Assembly (NCBI GenBank): GCA_046726315.1
Contig: JBKPAG010000029.1
Coordinates: 16,618 to 80,617, forward strand
DNA length: 64,000 bases
Direction: 5' to 3'
Source: JACVRX01 sp046726315
GTDB lineage: Bacteria > Actinomycetota > Actinomycetes > Jiangellales > Jiangellaceae
Each line of letters opens with the position of its first letter. Position 1 is the stretch's first letter. The position numbers were made by a program, and so were the translations under genes. Positions 7,501-17,259 of the stretch are shown here, piece by piece. The notes beneath the pieces were generated by a model that worked only from the letters and a program-made list of their open reading frames with translations, did not search any database and was not told the DNA's origin.

Positions 7501-10113
7501 TCAGCGGCGACGGGGGCTGCGCTTCCTCGGCGCGGGGCCCTTGGCCCGCTTCTCGGCCATCAGCTCGACGGCCCGGTCGAGGGTCAGCTGGTCCACCCCA
7601 GTCCCGCGCGGAACGGTCGCGTTCGTTTCGCCGTCGGTGACGTACGGGCCGAAGCGACCGTCCTTGACGACCAGGGGTTTGCCGTTGGCCGGGTCGGTGC
7701 CGAGTTCCCGCAACGGCGGAGCAGCAGGGGCCCGACCGCGGCGACCCTTCGGCTCTGCGAACAGCTTCTCGGCCTCCTCGAGAGTCACAGTAAAGATCGA
7801 CTCCTCGTCCGGAAGCGAGCGGAAGTCCGAACCCTTCTTCACGTACGGCCCGTACCGGCCGTTGGAGGCGACGATCTCCGCTCCGGAACGGTCAGTACCG
7901 ACGACCCGTGGCAGTGCGAGCAGGCGCAACGCATCGTCGAGTGTCACCGCATCCAGGGACATCGACGCCATCAGTGAGGCGGTCGTCGGTTTCTCGTCCT
8001 TGCCGGAATCCTGGGGCAACACCTCGGTGACGTAGGCCCCATACCGCCCGGCCTTGGCCACCACCGTCCGCCCGGTCGATGGGTTGACGCCGAGCTCCCG
8101 GTCGCCGTTGCCGGCGGCAAGCAGCTCCCGAGCCCGCTCGAGGGTGAGCTCGTCCGGCGGCAGATCCGCCGGGACGCTGCCGCGGTTGCCGCTGGCATCC
8201 TCGACGTACGGCCCGTAGCGGCCGACGCGCAGGACCACCCCGTCGCCGAGCGGGAACGACGAGATCTCCCGGGCGTCGATCTCGCCGAGGTTGTCGACGA
8301 GATGCTTGAGCCCTTCCAGCCCGTCGCCGCCGCTCCAGAAGCGGGTCAGCTCGGCCGGCCGCTTCGCCCGTCCGGCTGCGATCTCGTCGAGCCGGTCTTC
8401 CATGCGAGCGGTGAATTCGTAGTCGACCAGCCAGCTGAAGTGCTGTTCGAGCAACCGGACGACGGCAAAGGCGAGCCATGACGGCACCAGCGCCGCGCCT
8501 TTCTTGAACACATAGCCGCGGTCGAGGATCGTCCGGATGATGGAGGCATAGGTCGATGGTCGGCCGATGTCGCGCTCCTCGAGCTCCTTGACCAGGGTGG
8601 CCTCGGTGTAGCGGGCGGGCGGCTTAGTCACGTGACCTTCCGCACCGACGGCGCTGGCGGTCAGGGCCTGGCCCTCCCACAGCCGTGGCAGCCGCCGCTC
8701 GCGGTCGTCCAGCTCGGCTTCCGGGTCGTCGGCACCCTCGACGTAGGCCTTCATGAATCCGAAAAACGTGATCGTCTTGCCGGACGCGCTGAACTCGACC
8801 GCTTCACCCGACGATGCCGTCGCGCCGATCCGCACCGCCAGCGTCTGGCCGACGGCGTCGCGCATCTGTGAGGCGACCGTCCGCATCCAGATCAGCTCGT
8901 ACAGGCGGAAATCGTCGCCCGAGAGCCCCGACTCGGCAGGGGTTCGGAACGTCTCGCCCGCCGGCCGGATTGCCTCGTGCGCCTCTTGCGCACTCTTGAC
9001 CTTGCTGGTGTATCGCCGCGGCGTCTCGGGTAAGTAGTCCGCGCCGTAGAGCTCGGCGACCTGGCTGCGCGCGGCCGCGACGGCGGCGTCGGACAACGTG
9101 ATCGAGTCGGTCCGCATGTAGGTGATGAAGCCGCCCTCGTAGAGCCGCTGGGCTACTTGCATCGTCCGAGCCGCGCCGAACCCCAGCTTGCGGGCGGCTT
9201 CCTGCTGCATCGTGGTCGTTCGGAATGGCGCATAGGGGCTGCGGCGGTATGGCTTGGCCTCGATCGACCGCACCTCGAAGGGCACTCCGCGCAGGGCTTT
9301 GGCGAGCGCCCCTGCGCGCGTACCGTCCAACACGGCGACGGATGCCGACCGGTTCTTCAGCTGCCCGACCGAGTCGAAGTCGCGACCGGTGGCGATTCGA
9401 ACGCCCTCGAGAGACGTCAGCCTGGCCTCGAAGTCACTGGGCTGGTCGGACGTCCCGGTGTCGAGCGTTGCTAACAGATCCCAGTACTCCGCGGACCGGA
9501 ACGCCATCCGCTCCCGCTCGCGGTCGACGACCAGCCGAGTGGCCACGCTCTGCACTCGTCCCGCGGACAGGCCCTGCATGACCTTGCGCCAGAGCACCGG
9601 CGAGACCTCGTAGCCGTAGAGCCGATCCACGATGCGGCGGGTCTCCTGCGCATCGACCAGGTCCTCGTCGATGTCCCTTGGGTTGTCGACAGCCTCGTGG
9701 ATCGCGTCGGCGGTGATCTCGTGGAACACCATGCGCCGCACCGGGACCTTGGGACGCAGCTCCTCGCGTAGGTGCCAGGCGATGGCTTCGCCCTCGCGGT
9801 CCTCGTCGGTGGCGAGCAGTAACTCGGCGGCGCCCTTCAACGCGGCCTTGAGCTTGCGGACCTGTTCCTTGGCGCGGCCGGGCGGCACGACGTAGAGCGG
9901 CTCGAAGCCGCCCTCGACATCGACCCCGACCGGGTCACCGAAACGCTCGCGCTGGGCCGGAGGGACCTCGGTCTTCTTCGACGGGAGGTCACGGATGTGG
10001 CCGAATGAGGACTCGACGTTGTACCCACGACCGAGGAAGCCGGCGATCGTCTTCGCCTTGGCGGGCGACTCGACGATCACCAGGCGGCGCGGGACGTCGT
10101 CAGTGCGGGTCAA
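7501..10113 (-). CDS. topA: DNA topoisomerase I (type IA)
   Basis: 870 residues from a TTG at 10113, chosen because of AAGGAG a few bases upstream. Toprim domain with Glu15 and the D103-E-D105-R-E107 triad; catalytic tyrosine Tyr332 in GGFITYMRTDS. The C-terminal part has four repeats of the GRYGPYV type followed by a basic tail (KRAKGPAPRKRSPRRR), and lacks the zinc fingers of E. coli TopA, as in other actinobacteria. It relaxes negative supercoils. 206 bases separate it from the divergent ArsR-like regulator. Confidence 0.97.
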   Translation of the reverse strand: MTRTDDVPRRLVIVESPAKAKTIAGFLGRGYNVESSFGHIRDLPSKKTEVPPAQRERFGDPVGVDVEGGFEPLYVVPPGRAKEQVRKLKAALKGAAELLLATDEDREGEAIAWHLREELRPKVPVRRMVFHEITADAIHEAVDNPRDIDEDLVDAQETRRIVDRLYGYEVSPVLWRKVMQGLSAGRVQSVATRLVVDRERERMAFRSAEYWDLLATLDTGTSDQPSDFEARLTSLEGVRIATGRDFDSVGQLKNRSASVAVLDGTRAGALAKALRGVPFEVRSIEAKPYRRSPYAPFRTTTMQQEAARKLGFGAARTMQVAQRLYEGGFITYMRTDSITLSDAAVAAARSQVAELYGADYLPETPRRYTSKVKSAQEAHEAIRPAGETFRTPAESGLSGDDFRLYELIWMRTVASQMRDAVGQTLAVRIGATASSGEAVEFSASGKTITFFGFMKAYVEGADDPEAELDDRERRLPRLWEGQALTASAVGAEGHVTKPPARYTEATLVKELEERDIGRPSTYASIIRTILDRGYVFKKGAALVPSWLAFAVVRLLEQHFSWLVDYEFTARMEDRLDEIAAGRAKRPAELTRFWSGGDGLEGLKHLVDNLGEIDAREISSFPLGDGVVLRVGRYGPYVEDASGNRGSVPADLPPDELTLERARELLAAGNGDRELGVNPSTGRTVVAKAGRYGAYVTEVLPQDSGKDEKPTTASLMASMSLDAVTLDDALRLLALPRVVGTDRSGAEIVASNGRYGPYVKKGSDFRSLPDEESIFTVTLEEAEKLFAEPKGRRGRAPAAPPLRELGTDPANGKPLVVKDGRFGPYVTDGETNATVPRGTGVDQLTLDRAVELMAEKRAKGPAPRKRSPRRR

Positions 10114-10280
10114 CAGGAAACTCCTTGGACAGGATCCACCGGGCGAAGACCGGCGGGGTGGTACTCCGGGTTCGTGGGCACCGAGCCCGCAGGTATGTCG
10201 AGGGTGAGTGTGCGGCCTTACCAGCCGGTTGTGTCAACTCGCTGCCACGGCCACCGTGTTCCCGAGGCATTACAAAGAGT

Positions 10281-10303
10281 ATTTGCAAACTATATTTGCG
10301 AAC
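10281..10303. promoter_or_regulatory. Tandem ATTTGCRAAC operator candidate before the ArsR-like/MFS operon
   Basis: ATTTGCAAAC (10281-10290) is repeated 13 bases later as ATTTGCGAAC (10294-10303). The first contains the perfect palindrome TTTGCAAA and the second a one-off version. The pair lies 17-39 bases upstream of the regulator ATG in an A/T-rich patch that stands out in this GC-rich DNA and could overlap the promoter (TATATT). I infer autoregulation by the adjacent winged-helix protein. Confidence 0.5.
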
Positions 10304-10319
10304 TGCTAACCTGTCGGCT

Positions 10320-10889
10320 ATGACCGAGCCCAGCACCAGCAGGATTCAGGACGTCCGCACGCTCCGGGCGGTCGCCCATCCATTGCGGGTCCGGCTGCTC
10401 GCCGCATTGCGGGTCGACGGACCGGCGACCGCTTCGCAGCTGGGCCGTCGGTTCGGCGAGAGCAGCGGATCGACCAGTTACCACCTGCGCCAGCTTGCCC
10501 GCTTCGGCTTCGTTGAAGAGGACCCGGACCAGCCCAACGCCCGCGACCGACGGTGGCGGGCCACGCACCAGTTCACCAGCTGGCGAGACTCCGACTTCGC
10601 CGAAGACGAGGAAGGAAAGGCGGCGATCCGATTCATTCGCGCGCGCCAGCGCGACAACCTCAACCGGGTCGCCGAGAGTTTCGAGACCGAGGACTGGGAC
10701 AGGACCTGGCGCGACGCGGCGGGCATGTCCGACCTCGTTGCCCAGCTCAGCCCGGCATCGCTGACCGCGCTGGACAACCAGATCATCACGCTGGTCCGGG
10801 AGTACGAGGCTCGCGACGCACACGCGCCGGACGCCGAGCGGGTCGCGATCTGGCTCGCTGGGTACCCGGTTCGGGAATACCCCACATGA
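10320..10889 (+). CDS. ArsR-like winged-helix transcriptional regulator
   Basis: 189 residues from ATG 10320. Residues about 12-90 form a winged helix (VAHPLRVRLLAALRVDGPATASQLGRR..., recognition part SGSTSYHLRQLARFGFVEE) of the ArsR/HTH_20 type that often controls an adjacent exporter. The C-terminal half is helical with no obvious metal-binding Cys/His cluster, so the signal is more likely an organic molecule than a metal. Its stop overlaps the MFS start (ATGA), so the two are coupled. Confidence 0.85.
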   Translation: MTEPSTSRIQDVRTLRAVAHPLRVRLLAALRVDGPATASQLGRRFGESSGSTSYHLRQLARFGFVEEDPDQPNARDRRWRATHQFTSWRDSDFAEDEEGKAAIRFIRARQRDNLNRVAESFETEDWDRTWRDAAGMSDLVAQLSPASLTALDNQIITLVREYEARDAHAPDAERVAIWLAGYPVREYPT

Positions 10890-12208
10890 TCAGTGCCGCC
10901 GCTGCCCGCAAGCGCTTCGTCGTGATCTCTGCGCTCACCTGGCTGCCGGCCGGACTGGGGATGCCGGCGTTCGTCCTGTTGATGCTGGAACGCGGCCTCG
11001 ACCTCGTGACGATCGGCACCGTGTTCGCCGCGTACGGCATCGTCACGGTGCTCATGGAGCTCCCCACGGGTGGACTGGCCGACGTGATCGGCCGGCGCGG
11101 CGTGCTGCTCGCGTCCGCGGCGTTGACGACGCTCAGCTTCAGCGCGATAGCGTTCGCGACGACGACCGCGCAGTTCCTGGCGCTTTCCGTTGCAAAGGGG
11201 CTCGCGCGTGCGCTGTCCAGCGGTCCAGCCGAGGCGTGGTACGTCGACACGGTGCAGGCAATCGACTCCGGCGGCGACCTGCGCGCGGGGCTGTCGCGGG
11301 GGTCGGCGGCGGGATCGGCTGCCCTCGCGATCGGCACCCTGGCCGGCGGCGGGCTGCCGCTGCTGGTGCCCTCGGGCTGGCCGGTGCCACCGCTTGCCGC
11401 TCCGATGGTCTGCGCTGCCTTCGCCGGTGCCACGCTGTTCGCCGTCGTGGCGCTGTGGATGACCGAACCGCACCGGCCGGGCGCGCGGCCCCGGCTCGTC
11501 GCAGTGCTGCTGGCGGTTCCCGCCACGATCGTCACCGGTGCGCAGCTCGCCGTGCGCAGCAGTTCCCTGGTCCGTCTGTTCGCCGGGTCCATCGCACTCG
11601 GCGTCGCGCTCAACGCCATCGAGCTGCTGACCCCAAGCCGGCTGGCGGTACTCACCGGAAGCGCGGAAACGGGTAGCGCCGGCTACGCCGCCGTCGCCGC
11701 CGGCGGATTCCTGGCCAGCGCCCTCGGGGCGGCCGTGGCCGTTCCCGTGGCCCGCCTATTCCGTGGGGTCACCTGGCGTGCGACGGTCGCTGCCGTTGTG
11801 CTCACAGCGGCATCGCTGGCCGGCCTCGCGGCGACCGCACAGCTGTCCGGAGTAACTGGCCTGGTCGCCACGGCAGTGGGCTACGTCACCTTGTTTCTCG
11901 GGCTCGGCATCGCCCACCCACTGCGCTCGGAGCTCTTGCACCAGCGAATCGGCGCCTCCGAGCGCGCGACTCTGCTGTCGATCGACTCGCTGCTGCTGCA
12001 GCTCGGCGGTGTCGCGAGCGCGATATGCCTATCGGTGCTGGCCCGTAACCTCGGGCTCGGCGTGGCGTGGTCGGTAGCCGCCGGTGCGCTGCTCGCGGCC
12101 GCGGCCGTGATGATCCGCATCCCGTCGATCACTCGTCAGGAGATCGTCGCCACGACTCCCGCGACGGAAAGCAGATCCACCATGCCGAAGTTATCACCGG
12201 CACCGTAG
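10886..12208 (+). CDS. Major facilitator superfamily transporter
   Basis: 440 residues, about 12 hydrophobic segments. The loop between helices 2 and 3 carries ELPTGGLADVIGRRGVLL, the MFS signature. Probably a proton-driven exporter of a small toxic compound, judged by coupling to the ArsR-like regulator. Its last 73 bases overlap, tail to tail, the remains of the peroxidase pseudogene; the polar tail after residue 415 may therefore be a late extension. Confidence 0.85.
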   Translation: MISAAAARKRFVVISALTWLPAGLGMPAFVLLMLERGLDLVTIGTVFAAYGIVTVLMELPTGGLADVIGRRGVLLASAALTTLSFSAIAFATTTAQFLALSVAKGLARALSSGPAEAWYVDTVQAIDSGGDLRAGLSRGSAAGSAALAIGTLAGGGLPLLVPSGWPVPPLAAPMVCAAFAGATLFAVVALWMTEPHRPGARPRLVAVLLAVPATIVTGAQLAVRSSSLVRLFAGSIALGVALNAIELLTPSRLAVLTGSAETGSAGYAAVAAGGFLASALGAAVAVPVARLFRGVTWRATVAAVVLTAASLAGLAATAQLSGVTGLVATAVGYVTLFLGLGIAHPLRSELLHQRIGASERATLLSIDSLLLQLGGVASAICLSVLARNLGLGVAWSVAAGALLAAAAVMIRIPSITRQEIVATTPATESRSTMPKLSPAP

Positions 12209-13560
12209 GTCGGCGTCCAATCCGGGTCCTGGCTGAGGTAGGACAGCCGGTCACCCTGGATCAGCCCGAGGATCACCTCGGCGACGATTCGGCCGCCGAC
12301 CGGGCCTAGGTGCTCACCGTCCGCCGCCACCGCCGCCTCGCGCATGTAGAACCACAACGGCGTGCGCTGGTGCAGGCTGAGGTCCTTGAGGTCGGTCAAG
12401 CCGCCAGGCGCCAGCTCGGGCAGTTTCATGGCGCGCGCAACGCGCTGGCCCGATGGCACCTTCGTGGTGAGGCTGCGCAGCAGATTGCGGGTCGCCAGCG
12501 GGGTGGCCGTTGCCGGTGGCTGACCCATCAGGTCGAACAGGACCGTCGACAGCGTGGTGTCGATCTTCTTGTTGGGCCGAACTCGCCCGTCGCCGAAGTC
12601 GATGAAGGTTTGCCAGTCGATGAATCGACACGGAGCGCGCCGCCCGCCACGCAGGTCGGCCGGGTCGGCTGGGTTGGTCGCCGCCGGGTCGAACAGCGGC
12701 GCGAAGAACTTGCAGGGCCGGATCGGAGGCGCTGGTGCCGAAGTTCGCGCGGTGGCTCGGGCGCACCTGCGAATGGCCGAACCGATAGGCAGCGACCGAG
12801 AACTCGACCGGGATGAAGGGGTCGTTGCGCCATTTGTAGTGCTCGAGCCCGTTCTCCAGCACGTCGTCGACGACGTCCTGACCCACCGTGGTGGGCAGGA
12901 ACTCGTGCACGAGCAGCCACTGGTAGTGCCAGCGCACCGTAGCTGCGCCTCAGCGAAGATCTCGTCGACGGTGAAGCCTGGCCCGAGATCGTCCTTGACG
13001 TCCCCCCACCACGGCGTTGTGGAAGCTCAGCAGGGCCAGATGCAGCTGGGAGACGACCAGGTTCTCGTCGTTGCGGGGGTCGCCGGCCAACGCGACCAGC
13101 TGACTGTTGCGGGGCAGGTCATGCCGCATCGAGCTGTCGATCGACACAATCGGCGACCCTGGAAATCTCCTCCGTCAGGAACGTGGTGCGTCCGCCGTCA
13201 ACGGTCTGGTCGTAGAGCTGCGGCGACGCGTTGGGGCCCCCGCCTTACACGCTGTCGAGGTCGAGCGCAGGAATCCGGAAGTTCCGGATGGAGTCCGGGT
13301 CCTGCCGACGGGCCAAGCTCGAGGTCGGGTCGAACGTCATGTCGTGGTCGACGAACTGGCCGAGAAAGGTGAACCCGGCTGTCATCGTCGGGTTGTTCGG
13401 GTTGTTGACGCTCTTGGCCGGGTCCGTGATGAGCGTAATCGGGTCGGACAGGTCATCGCCCGCGTCCATCGGGCCACCGCGCGCCGATTTCCATGAGTGC
13501 GTCGCGGATCAGCGGCGTGTCCGCGGCGAACGGTGGGAGGGTGGGGAAGAGACGGCCGCC
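12136..13560 (-). pseudogene. Animal-type heme peroxidase, heavily disrupted
   Basis: Pieces of one protein are found in order in different minus-strand frames. LFPTLPPFAADTPLIRDALM (about 13545-13486) is followed by a frame break, then TAGFTFLGQFVDHDMTFDP with the distal His (within 13469-13245), then a TAA where GTG-TAC-GGC is expected (13247-13245). Next come PNASPQLYDQTVDGGRT, another shift, LPRNSQLVALAGDPRNDEN (within 13147-12950), another shift, WHYQWLLVHEFLPTTVGQD and FSVAAYRFGHSQVRP with the proximal His (12937-12730), one more shift, and an open C-terminus to 12136. At least five lesions rule out a working enzyme. The family (cyclooxygenase-like/peroxinectin-like heme peroxidases) oxidises organic substrates with H2O2. 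The N-terminal ~25 residues are missing at the hairpin element upstream. Confidence 0.85.
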
Positions 13561-13577
13561 CGCTCCTCCTCCAATGC

Positions 13578-13645
13578 ACTTCAATGATCAAAGACGCGCT
13601 ACGGAGCCAATCGACCCGCTTTGGCGCGTTTTTGATCATTGAAGT
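13578..13645. repeat. Long hairpin element (21-base arms) at the 5' edge of the peroxidase pseudogene
   Basis: CTTCAATGATCAAAGACGCG (13579-13598) is the reverse complement of 13625-13644 with one mismatch (C to T); flanking A/T (13578/13645) also pairs. The 26-base interior has a further short GCCAA/TTTGGC pairing. It lies between the M28 peptidase 3' end (13676) and the peroxidase remains, both on minus. It may be a terminator or a miniature inverted-repeat element whose arrival removed the peroxidase start. It is not the same family as the three ATGACCAC elements. Confidence 0.75.
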
Positions 13646-13675
13646 CGGTGGATGCTCCTCCGCTCGGGGAGCGGT

Positions 13676-14722
13676 TTACAGTGTCTGCAGCCAGGTCCAC
13701 GCGATCGTGCCGGCCCGTTCCAGCTGTCGGGGGTCGACGACTCGTGGGAGGTCGGCTGCCGAGTGGTAGGCGGCATACGGAACGCTGCCGATACGGGCAG
13801 CCGGAATGTCGGCCTTCTCGAACGACCAATGGTCACTGGCCCGGTTCTGATCGTCCTGGCGGGCCGGAACTTGGGCGCTGTTGGCGGCGGCAAGTAGCGC
13901 CTCCACGACCGTCGTGGTGCCGGTTCCGCCCGTGCTGATCGGAACCGCATCAGCAGGCACGCCGACCCGATCCAGGGACACCATGGCCCGCACCGCCCGT
14001 CGGTGAGCGGCAGACAACGCGGCCACGTAGTCCTGTGAGCCGAAATGGTGCAAGTCGTCGCCACGTCCGCGTGGCTCTTCTGCTCCGAACGCGATGAACC
14101 GAACCGGAAGCGTCGGCGGCTGCTCCGCTGCCATCCGGGCCAACTCGAGGACCACCGCGACACCCGAGCCGTTGTCCTCCGCCCCAGGTGCGACGGCAAC
14201 GGTGTCCAAGTGTGCGCCGATGACCACGTGTGGCTTGGCAGGGTCGAAGCGTGGCGGATCTGCCATGACATTCTCAGATGTGCCGGCCCCTACGGGCACA
14301 CCCCACGAGTCGCCTGCCGGGACGGGGACGGGCATGGTGGTCACTCGATAGCCGAGCGACTCGAATCGCGACCGGACGTATCGCACCGCCTCGTCGAAGG
14401 CCGCTGACGCAGCCTCGCGCGGGCCGATCTCCGTCGCGAGGTGCTCAACCGTGGCAAATGCGTCGGCCGGGTTGAACACCGCCGCCGGCCTCGGGGTCGG
14501 TGTGGGTTTTGGCGTCGGCGTCCTGGTTTCGGCAGGCGTCGGCGACTGCCGCGACTGCGACGTGGCCTGCGGTGACGTGGGTGCCGCAGCCGGCTCGGCT
14601 GACGTGCATCCTGACAGGTCGCCGAGCGCCACCACCAGCATTGTCAGGGCGGTCAATCTGCTGATCAGCGTCGACGCATCCCCAGACCCCGGCAAGCCGC
14701 GCTGCTCTCCACAACTCGGCAT
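13676..14722 (-). CDS. M28-family zinc aminopeptidase, lipoprotein
   Basis: 348 residues from ATG 14722; the start is uncertain because the ribosome site is weak. A hydrophobic segment with lipobox LSGC (Cys39) is followed by a long Pro/Thr linker, so the enzyme is probably tethered outside the membrane. Metal ligands of the M28 fold are in place: His in GAHLDTV, bridging Asp in GAEDNGSG, catalytic Glu pair in GAEEPRG, Asp in SLDRVG and His in AAYHSAAD. It should remove N-terminal residues from peptides. It begins 3 bases after the hppA stop, so it may be co-transcribed with it. Confidence 0.85.
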   Translation of the reverse strand: MPSCGEQRGLPGSGDASTLISRLTALTMLVVALGDLSGCTSAEPAAAPTSPQATSQSRQSPTPAETRTPTPKPTPTPRPAAVFNPADAFATVEHLATEIGPREAASAAFDEAVRYVRSRFESLGYRVTTMPVPVPAGDSWGVPVGAGTSENVMADPPRFDPAKPHVVIGAHLDTVAVAPGAEDNGSGVAVVLELARMAAEQPPTLPVRFIAFGAEEPRGRGDDLHHFGSQDYVAALSAAHRRAVRAMVSLDRVGVPADAVPISTGGTGTTTVVEALLAAANSAQVPARQDDQNRASDHWSFEKADIPAARIGSVPYAAYHSAADLPRVVDPRQLERAGTIAWTWLQTL

Positions 14723-14725
14723 TGC

Positions 14726-17101
14726 CTATGTCGTTCGAGACTTACCGGGTTCGACCTGGTGCGCCGGCTCGTCGACCGTCGGGATCGGCTTGATGGCGGC
14801 CGGCGGTGGGCTGGTCGTACCTGAATCGGACGAGTCGAGCGCCACGGGCCGGCGCTTGGAGAACCACACCGCTGCCACGATGACGAGAACGGCACCGCCG
14901 GCGATCGAGTAACGCAGCCGGTCGTTGGCCTCGGCGCCCACCGACATCGCGACGATCGCGGGCGCCACCAGAACCGATACCAGGTTCATCACCTTGATCA
15001 GCGGGTTGATCGCCGGGCCGGCGGTGTCCTTGAACGGATCGCCGACCGTGTCGCCGATGACCGTCGCCTCGTGCGCCGGCGAGCCCTTGCCGCCATGGTG
15101 GCCGTCCTCGACCAGCTTCTTCGCGTTGTCCCAGGCACCTCCCGAGTTGGCCAGGTAGACGGCCATCAGCGTGCCGGTCGCGATCGCGCCGCCGAGATAC
15201 CCGGCCAGCGGGCCCACGCCGAGACCGAAACCCACCGCAATCGGCGCCAGCGCGGCCAGCAGTCCCGGCGTCGCAAGCTCACGCAACGAGTCGCGGGTAA
15301 CCATGTCGACGACCTTGCCGTACTCCGGCCTGGTCGTACCCGCCATGATTCCTGGGATCTCGCGGAACTGGCGGCGCACTTCGAACACGACGGCTCCCGC
15401 CGCTCGGCCGACCGCGTTGATCGCCAGGCCCGCGAACAGAAACACGACCGAGGACCCGATCAAGATCCCGACCAGGATGTTCGGCGCATCCACAGTCCGC
15501 AGGAAGGCTGCGCCGGCGTCCGCTGCGGCCACCCCGGCGTCCGCCAGAGTGGTTCGGACCGCGTCGTTGTAGGCGCCGAACAGCGCCGTTGCAGCCAGGA
15601 CCGCCGTTGCGATCGCGATGCCCTTGGTGATCGCCTTGGTGGTGTTGCCGACCGCGTCGAGCTCGGTGAGGATCTGGGCGCCTTCGCCGGTCACGTCGCC
15701 GGACATCTCCGCGATGCCCTGGGCGTTGTCGCTGATGGGACCGAATGTGTCCATGGCCACGATCACGCCGACGGTGGTCAGCAGGCCGGTCCCGGCCAGC
15801 GCGATGAGGAACAGCGACAGCACAACCGAGCCGCCGCCGAGCAGGAACGCTCCGTAGACGGCCGCAGCGATGATGAGGGCGGCGTAGACCGCCGACTCCA
15901 GCCCGACCGCTACGCCGGCCAGGATTACCGTCGCCGGCCCGGTCAACGAGGTTCGCCCGACGTCGCGCACCGGCCGCCTGTTCGTACCGGTGAAGTACCC
16001 GGTCAGCCAGAGGATCACCCCGGCCAGCACAATCCCGATGATCACGGCCAGGGCCGCCAGCGACCGCGGGTCACCGTCGTGCTCGACGCCACCGTCGAGC
16101 TCCAAGAACGAGCCGGGCAGATACGCGTAGGCAGCCAGCGAGCAGAGAATCGCCGACACCACGGCGGAGACGTAGAAACTGCGGTTGATCGTCCGCAGGC
16201 CGTTCTCACCGGCCCGGGGCCGCGTGATGTAGATGCCCAGCACTGCCGTCAACGCGCCAATAGCGGGCACGACGAGCGGGAACACCAAACCCTCCGCGCC
16301 GAAGGCGGCCTTACCCAGGATCAGCGCCGCAACCAGCATCACTGCGTAGGACTCGAACAGGTCTGCCGCCATGCCGGCGCAGTCGCCCACGTTGTCGCCC
16401 ACGTTGTCGGCGATCACAGCCGCGTTCCGAGGGTCGTCCTCCGGGATACCCGCCTCGACCTTGCCGACGAGGTCGGCGCCGACGTCAGCCGCCTTGGTAA
16501 AGATGCCGCCACCGACCCGCATGAACATGGCCAGCAGCGCCGCACCGAAACCAAAGCCCTCGAGCACGGTCGGTGCGTCACCTTTATAAATCAACACGAC
16601 AGTTGCAGCACCGAGCAGACCGAGACCGACCGTGGCCATGCCGACGACACCGCCGGTTCGGAACGCGATGCGCATGGCCAGATCCCGGCCCTCGTCGCGA
16701 GCCGCCGCCGCTACCCGGACGTTGGCCCGGACGGCGAGCGACATGCCGAAGTAGCCGATGGCCGCCGAGAACATCGCGCCCAGCACAAAGAACAGGGATC
16801 GCCCGAACCGGACGTCGCCGTCGCCGGGGAGCAGGAACAGCAGGCCGAAAACCAACACCACAAATACGGCCAGCGTCCGGAACTGACGGTAGAGGTAGGC
16901 AGCCGCCCCTTCCTGGACGGCGAGCGAGATCGCCTTCATTCGCTCGGTGCCCTCGCCCGCCGCAAGCACCTCACGACGGAACAGCCCCGCCATCACCAGC
17001 GCCGCGATGGCGACCAGCGCCACGACGACGACGTAGGAGATGTTGCTACCCGAAAGCGAGATCGCCGAGCCGGCCTCTTGAGCCCGGATCAGCCCGGTCA
17101 T
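14726..17101 (-). CDS. hppA: Membrane-bound proton-pumping pyrophosphatase (K+-independent type)
   Basis: 791 residues from ATG 17101, fixed by AAGGAGG just upstream; a longer frame to 17170 lacks such a site. About 16 membrane segments. The substrate loop GGGIFTKAADVGADLVGKVEAGIPEDDPRN is present in full, with DNVGDNVGD after it. The marker GNTTKAITKG has Lys where K+-dependent enzymes have Ala, so the enzyme is expected to be K+-independent. It couples PPi hydrolysis to proton export and scavenges PPi from biosynthesis. The gene follows the bldG pair, as in Streptomyces coelicolor. Confidence 0.95.
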   Translation of the reverse strand: MTGLIRAQEAGSAISLSGSNISYVVVVALVAIAALVMAGLFRREVLAAGEGTERMKAISLAVQEGAAAYLYRQFRTLAVFVVLVFGLLFLLPGDGDVRFGRSLFFVLGAMFSAAIGYFGMSLAVRANVRVAAAARDEGRDLAMRIAFRTGGVVGMATVGLGLLGAATVVLIYKGDAPTVLEGFGFGAALLAMFMRVGGGIFTKAADVGADLVGKVEAGIPEDDPRNAAVIADNVGDNVGDCAGMAADLFESYAVMLVAALILGKAAFGAEGLVFPLVVPAIGALTAVLGIYITRPRAGENGLRTINRSFYVSAVVSAILCSLAAYAYLPGSFLELDGGVEHDGDPRSLAALAVIIGIVLAGVILWLTGYFTGTNRRPVRDVGRTSLTGPATVILAGVAVGLESAVYAALIIAAAVYGAFLLGGGSVVLSLFLIALAGTGLLTTVGVIVAMDTFGPISDNAQGIAEMSGDVTGEGAQILTELDAVGNTTKAITKGIAIATAVLAATALFGAYNDAVRTTLADAGVAAADAGAAFLRTVDAPNILVGILIGSSVVFLFAGLAINAVGRAAGAVVFEVRRQFREIPGIMAGTTRPEYGKVVDMVTRDSLRELATPGLLAALAPIAVGFGLGVGPLAGYLGGAIATGTLMAVYLANSGGAWDNAKKLVEDGHHGGKGSPAHEATVIGDTVGDPFKDTAGPAINPLIKVMNLVSVLVAPAIVAMSVGAEANDRLRYSIAGGAVLVIVAAVWFSKRRPVALDSSDSGTTSPPPAAIKPIPTVDEPAHQVEPGKSRTT

Positions 17102-17259
17102 TCGTCCTCCTTGACGTGCCAGTTCTGGGTCGGCGACAAATACCCGGTACCCGCGCGCGTGGTTTCGCAAGCGGGTGCCGGATGGTGGTTGACGACCCAG
17201 GACCGGACGATCGCCCGGCCCGACTGGTCCCGAATTCTACGCAGTACGGCCTCGCGGTA

